A stretch of DNA of 5,545 bases. Origin: Bdellovibrionales bacterium. GTDB lineage: Bacteria > Bdellovibrionota > UBA2428. Shown one piece after another: positions 3,858 to 5,545 of this stretch. Position 1 is the first letter of the stretch. Every line of letters starts with the position of its first letter. Where the stretch lies: assembly GCA_018266335.1 (NCBI GenBank), contig JAFEAR010000073.1, forward strand, positions 1 to 5,545, read 5' to 3'. The notes beneath the pieces are model-generated. The model saw nothing but the letters and a program-made list of their open reading frames with translations. It had not been told where the DNA came from and did not search any database. The position numbers were made by a program, and so were the translations under genes.

Positions 3858-5278
3858 CAAGCGCCGTTGAGGGATTCAACGAGAGTCTCGCTTCCGGCGA
3901 TTCGAAAACTCACGCCCGGGACATTGGCAAATATTTCGGAAATCTTCCTAACCGTGCTTTGCGTTATGCAGCAACCCGTATCCGAGGACACGGCGACTAT
4001 TCCGTCGCCACAGGTACCGGCTTTAAGGGATCCGCAGCCACCGGAGGCTCTGTTCCCACCTTTGCCTCCGCTGATGAGGGCGTTCGCATCCGACACCGCG
4101 AATATCTTGGCGAGGTCTCCACGGCGGGTCTTGCGTTCACAAACCAGTACGTATTGTACCTGAATCCTGGTTTGGAGCAGACGTTCCCGTGGTTGTCCAC
4201 CATTGCCGCGAATTTTGAGGAGTACGAATTTGCTGGTGTTGTTTTCGAGTATGTCAGCGAGTCCGCTGACGCGCTGGCCAGTACGAACACTGCTTTGGGC
4301 AGCGTTATGCTCGCCACGCAGTACAACGCGAACAACAACCCTTTTGGTACGAAGCAGGAGATGTTGGAGTACGAGATGTCTGTTTCGTCTCGCCCTTCTA
4401 CGTCGATCTTGCACGCTGTGGAATGTGCCAAGCGTCGTACCGTTTTGCCGGAGATGTACGTTCGTACGGGCTTGCCCGCGCAGGCTCCTGGTAAGCCCCA
4501 GGATCTGCGTATGTACGATTGGGGCATTTTCCAGTTGTCCACGTACGGACAGCAAACCCCTTGCGTGCTTGGCGAGTTGTGGATTTCGTATGATGTCATT
4601 TTGCGCAAGCCGAAATTGTCCGGTGGTATCAAGGACATCGTCCATTCTGCCGCGCACATCATCTACCAGACTGCCAATGCCGGTCTGCAGGGTGCGGATG
4701 GCTCGTATGCCATTACTCCGTCTACCGCTGGCTGGATCATGGACAGTTGGAATGGTCCGACTGGTTACTTAACTGCTTCCGGTCGCTCGTCCATGTACAC
4801 TGCCGTTCCCTTTGACAACATCGGACTCACGTATGGTTACATCTCTGGGCTGGGCCAAATGTTCACGTTTCCCAGCACTGTTGCGGACGGCTCCACGTAT
4901 TTGGTTTCTGTTTCGATTCGCGGTTTCAACCATCTTACTGGCGCAACTGGCACGTCCAGTGTGCTGCTGGCTCCGGTGTGCTACAACGCTCAGCTCGTGA
5001 CCGGCGCGTTTGGTGGTTTGTCGTCTTTGTCTGGAGTCGGCAACTCGAGTCAAGTTTGTACTTGGGACAACTCGACGACTTTGGGCATTGAGAACACCGG
5101 TTTCATGAATTTTTTGTTTCGTGTTCGCAACAGTTCAGTGAACCCCACTCCCGCTACGACGTCGCCTTGTTTTGGCTTGTCGTCGACGTTTTCGTCCGCG
5201 TTCACTTCTAATTCTGGTGTCGGCATCGACATCCACATTGTTCAAGTCCCCAACATTGGGACTGTTGCGCCCTTTTAA
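3575..5278 (+). CDS. cap: Capsid protein, single jelly-roll with C-terminal projection-like domain
   Basis: A structural protein of 567 residues. The start is the first ATG in frame (3575); the frame is open a little upstream but without ATG. Residues 1-57 are Arg/Lys-rich (SKKRR, AKRKRAG, AKRKKIAR), suited to DNA binding and nuclear import. Residues 61-105 form an Ala/Gly-rich, possibly membrane-active helix (WWDVAKAAAPYLGKAAAAF). Residues 135-350 carry blocks I recognise from capsids of many unclassified CRESS viruses, which are related to tombus/noda-like RNA virus capsids: GHGDYSV (138-144), RIRHREY (171-177), NPGLEQTFPWLSTIA (197-211), ESADALASTNTALG (229-242), HAVECA (280-285), LGELWISYD (332-340). 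About 215 Gly/Ser/Thr-rich residues follow, probably a projection or surface domain. Codon use is even and there is no internal stop or obvious intron. Confidence 0.92.
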   Translation: MPIRYSKKRRPTSLGARMRSRLRGRGGYSVGAAKRKRAGSAKRKKIARSTRVRRPRGESSWWDVAKAAAPYLGKAAAAFVPGGGIVSKIAETALASAVEGFNESLASGDSKTHARDIGKYFGNLPNRALRYAATRIRGHGDYSVATGTGFKGSAATGGSVPTFASADEGVRIRHREYLGEVSTAGLAFTNQYVLYLNPGLEQTFPWLSTIAANFEEYEFAGVVFEYVSESADALASTNTALGSVMLATQYNANNNPFGTKQEMLEYEMSVSSRPSTSILHAVECAKRRTVLPEMYVRTGLPAQAPGKPQDLRMYDWGIFQLSTYGQQTPCVLGELWISYDVILRKPKLSGGIKDIVHSAAHIIYQTANAGLQGADGSYAITPSTAGWIMDSWNGPTGYLTASGRSSMYTAVPFDNIGLTYGYISGLGQMFTFPSTVADGSTYLVSVSIRGFNHLTGATGTSSVLLAPVCYNAQLVTGAFGGLSSLSGVGNSSQVCTWDNSTTLGIENTGFMNFLFRVRNSSVNPTPATTSPCFGLSSTFSSAFTSNSGVGIDIHIVQVPNIGTVAPF

Positions 5279-5284
5279 TAGGGC
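5269..5284 (+). terminator. Small hairpin over the capsid stop codon
   Basis: GCCCT-TTTAAT-AGGGC encloses the TAA stop, which is followed at once by a second in-frame stop, TAG. It is a short 5-bp stem and may contribute to 3'-end formation; no AATAAA follows. Confidence 0.3.
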
Positions 5285-5300
5285 TTCCGTGTGTTTGTTT

Positions 5301-5417
5301 GTGTCCGAGGCCGTGTGCATAGTCGACGTGTTAGACTCGCTGCCTTGCAGCCTTAGTCCGCCTTAGGGCGTTTTCGACTGTCCGGGGTTCTAACCCCGGC
5401 TCGGGCACCTTTTTTTT
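5301..5417 (+). ncRNA. Structured tRNA-like RNA, candidate Pol III transcript
   Basis: The ends pair over 9 bp, GTGTCCGAG (5301-5309) with CTCGGGCAC (5400-5408), one G-T wobble. Inside, ATAGTCG (5319-5325) pairs with CGACTGT (5375-5381) and encloses two hairpins: GACT-c-GCTGC-ctt-GCAGC-ctt-AGTC (5334-5358) and CGCC-ttag-GGCG (5359-5370). A T-arm-like hairpin, CCGGGG-TTCTAA-CCCCGG (5382-5399), sits just before the closing strand, as in tRNA. It contains a near-consensus B box (GGTTCTAACCC) and an imperfect A box lies at 5314-5326 (TGtGCATAGTCGA). The 3' end reads ACC then T8. The middle does not fold as a standard cloverleaf and I cannot assign an anticodon. It may act as a viral regulatory RNA; roles of adenovirus VA RNA type are analogy only. 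Confidence 0.6.
5410..5417 (+). terminator. T8 Pol III-type terminator
   Basis: Eight T residues follow directly after the closing stem of the tRNA-like RNA (…GCACC then T8). RNA polymerase III terminates at runs of four or more T in the coding strand. Confidence 0.6.
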
Positions 5418-5454
5418 GTTGCAAAAAATTCCCAAAAATCAATTTTTAGGGTTA

Positions 5455-5491
5455 GGTTTCAAAAAAACCGTAACAGCGCCGCAGGCTCGAG
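5455..5491. repeat. Right copy of 37-bp terminal direct repeat
   Basis: This matches 295-331 with two mismatches. It is preceded by AGGGTTAGG (5448-5456), again telomere-like, and by an A/T-rich spacer (5418-5447) with no gene. The tandem unit begins right after it. Confidence 0.85.
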
Positions 5492-5494
5492 TAT

Positions 5495-5545
5495 CCACTA
5501 GGGTTAGGGCTGCAAACCTGGGCGTAAGCCGGAAGGGGGGGCGGG
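5495..5545. repeat. Partial third copy of the ~118-bp tandem unit
   Basis: Positions 5495-5512 match 3-20 exactly, and 5502-5545 match 128-171 exactly over 44 bases. The window stops in the G-rich run, so the unit is cut. This is expected for a circular or repeat-ended genome linearised within its repeats. Confidence 0.85.

Noticed and set aside
3854..4662. Two long antisense frames opposite the capsid gene (267 and 221 codons)
   Set aside because: They mirror capsid codon structure, have no recognisable motifs, and their composition is typical of antisense shadows.

Overview
The window looks like a nearly complete or complete genome of a eukaryotic CRESS-type single-stranded DNA virus (phylum Cressdnaviricota). 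It has a rolling-circle replication initiator (Rep: HUH endonuclease plus superfamily 3 helicase) on the minus strand, a single-jelly-roll capsid gene on the plus strand, and a divergent control region between them. A large size for the group (about 5.5 kb), a third gene, at least one spliceosomal-type intron and Pol III-like RNA elements point to a nuclear virus of a microbial eukaryote. The size and three-gene layout recall bacilladnaviruses of diatoms, but I cannot fix the family without a phylogeny.

Layout. 1-331: GC-rich tandem repeats of about 118 bp carrying many TTAGGG telomere-type hexamers, ending in a 37-bp direct repeat that recurs near the right end. 332-526: no gene; two hairpins lie against the 3' end of rep. 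527-2129 (minus): rep, split by a well-supported 63-nt intron and probably a second intron of about 61 nt that switches the C-terminal reading frame. 2125-3093 (minus): a 322-aa protein of unknown function with a Cys/His cluster resembling an extended PHD finger, a basic stretch and a C-terminal SUMO-interaction-like motif. 3094-3574: control region packed with palindromes, a minus-strand tRNA-like element, a TATA box, a bipartite stem-loop and tandem 9-mers. 3575-5278 (plus): capsid. 5301-5417 (plus): a structured tRNA-like RNA ending in T8, a candidate Pol III transcript. 5455-5545: the direct repeat and a third, partial copy of the tandem unit, so the window ends inside repeats.

How it may work. 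Rep would nick and unwind at an origin in or near the control region, where the stem-loop and the adjacent 9-mers are the best candidate. The minus strand appears to make overlapping messages: an unspliced one for the Zn-finger protein and spliced ones for Rep, much as mastreviruses use splicing to make RepA and Rep (analogy only). Rep has no ATG upstream of its first motif in its own frame, and a good 3' splice site sits exactly where its frame opens. The most unusual features are this splicing arrangement, the two tRNA-like elements, the telomere-like repeats, and host-interaction motifs (SIM, IxCxE, CDK sites) in the minus-strand proteins.
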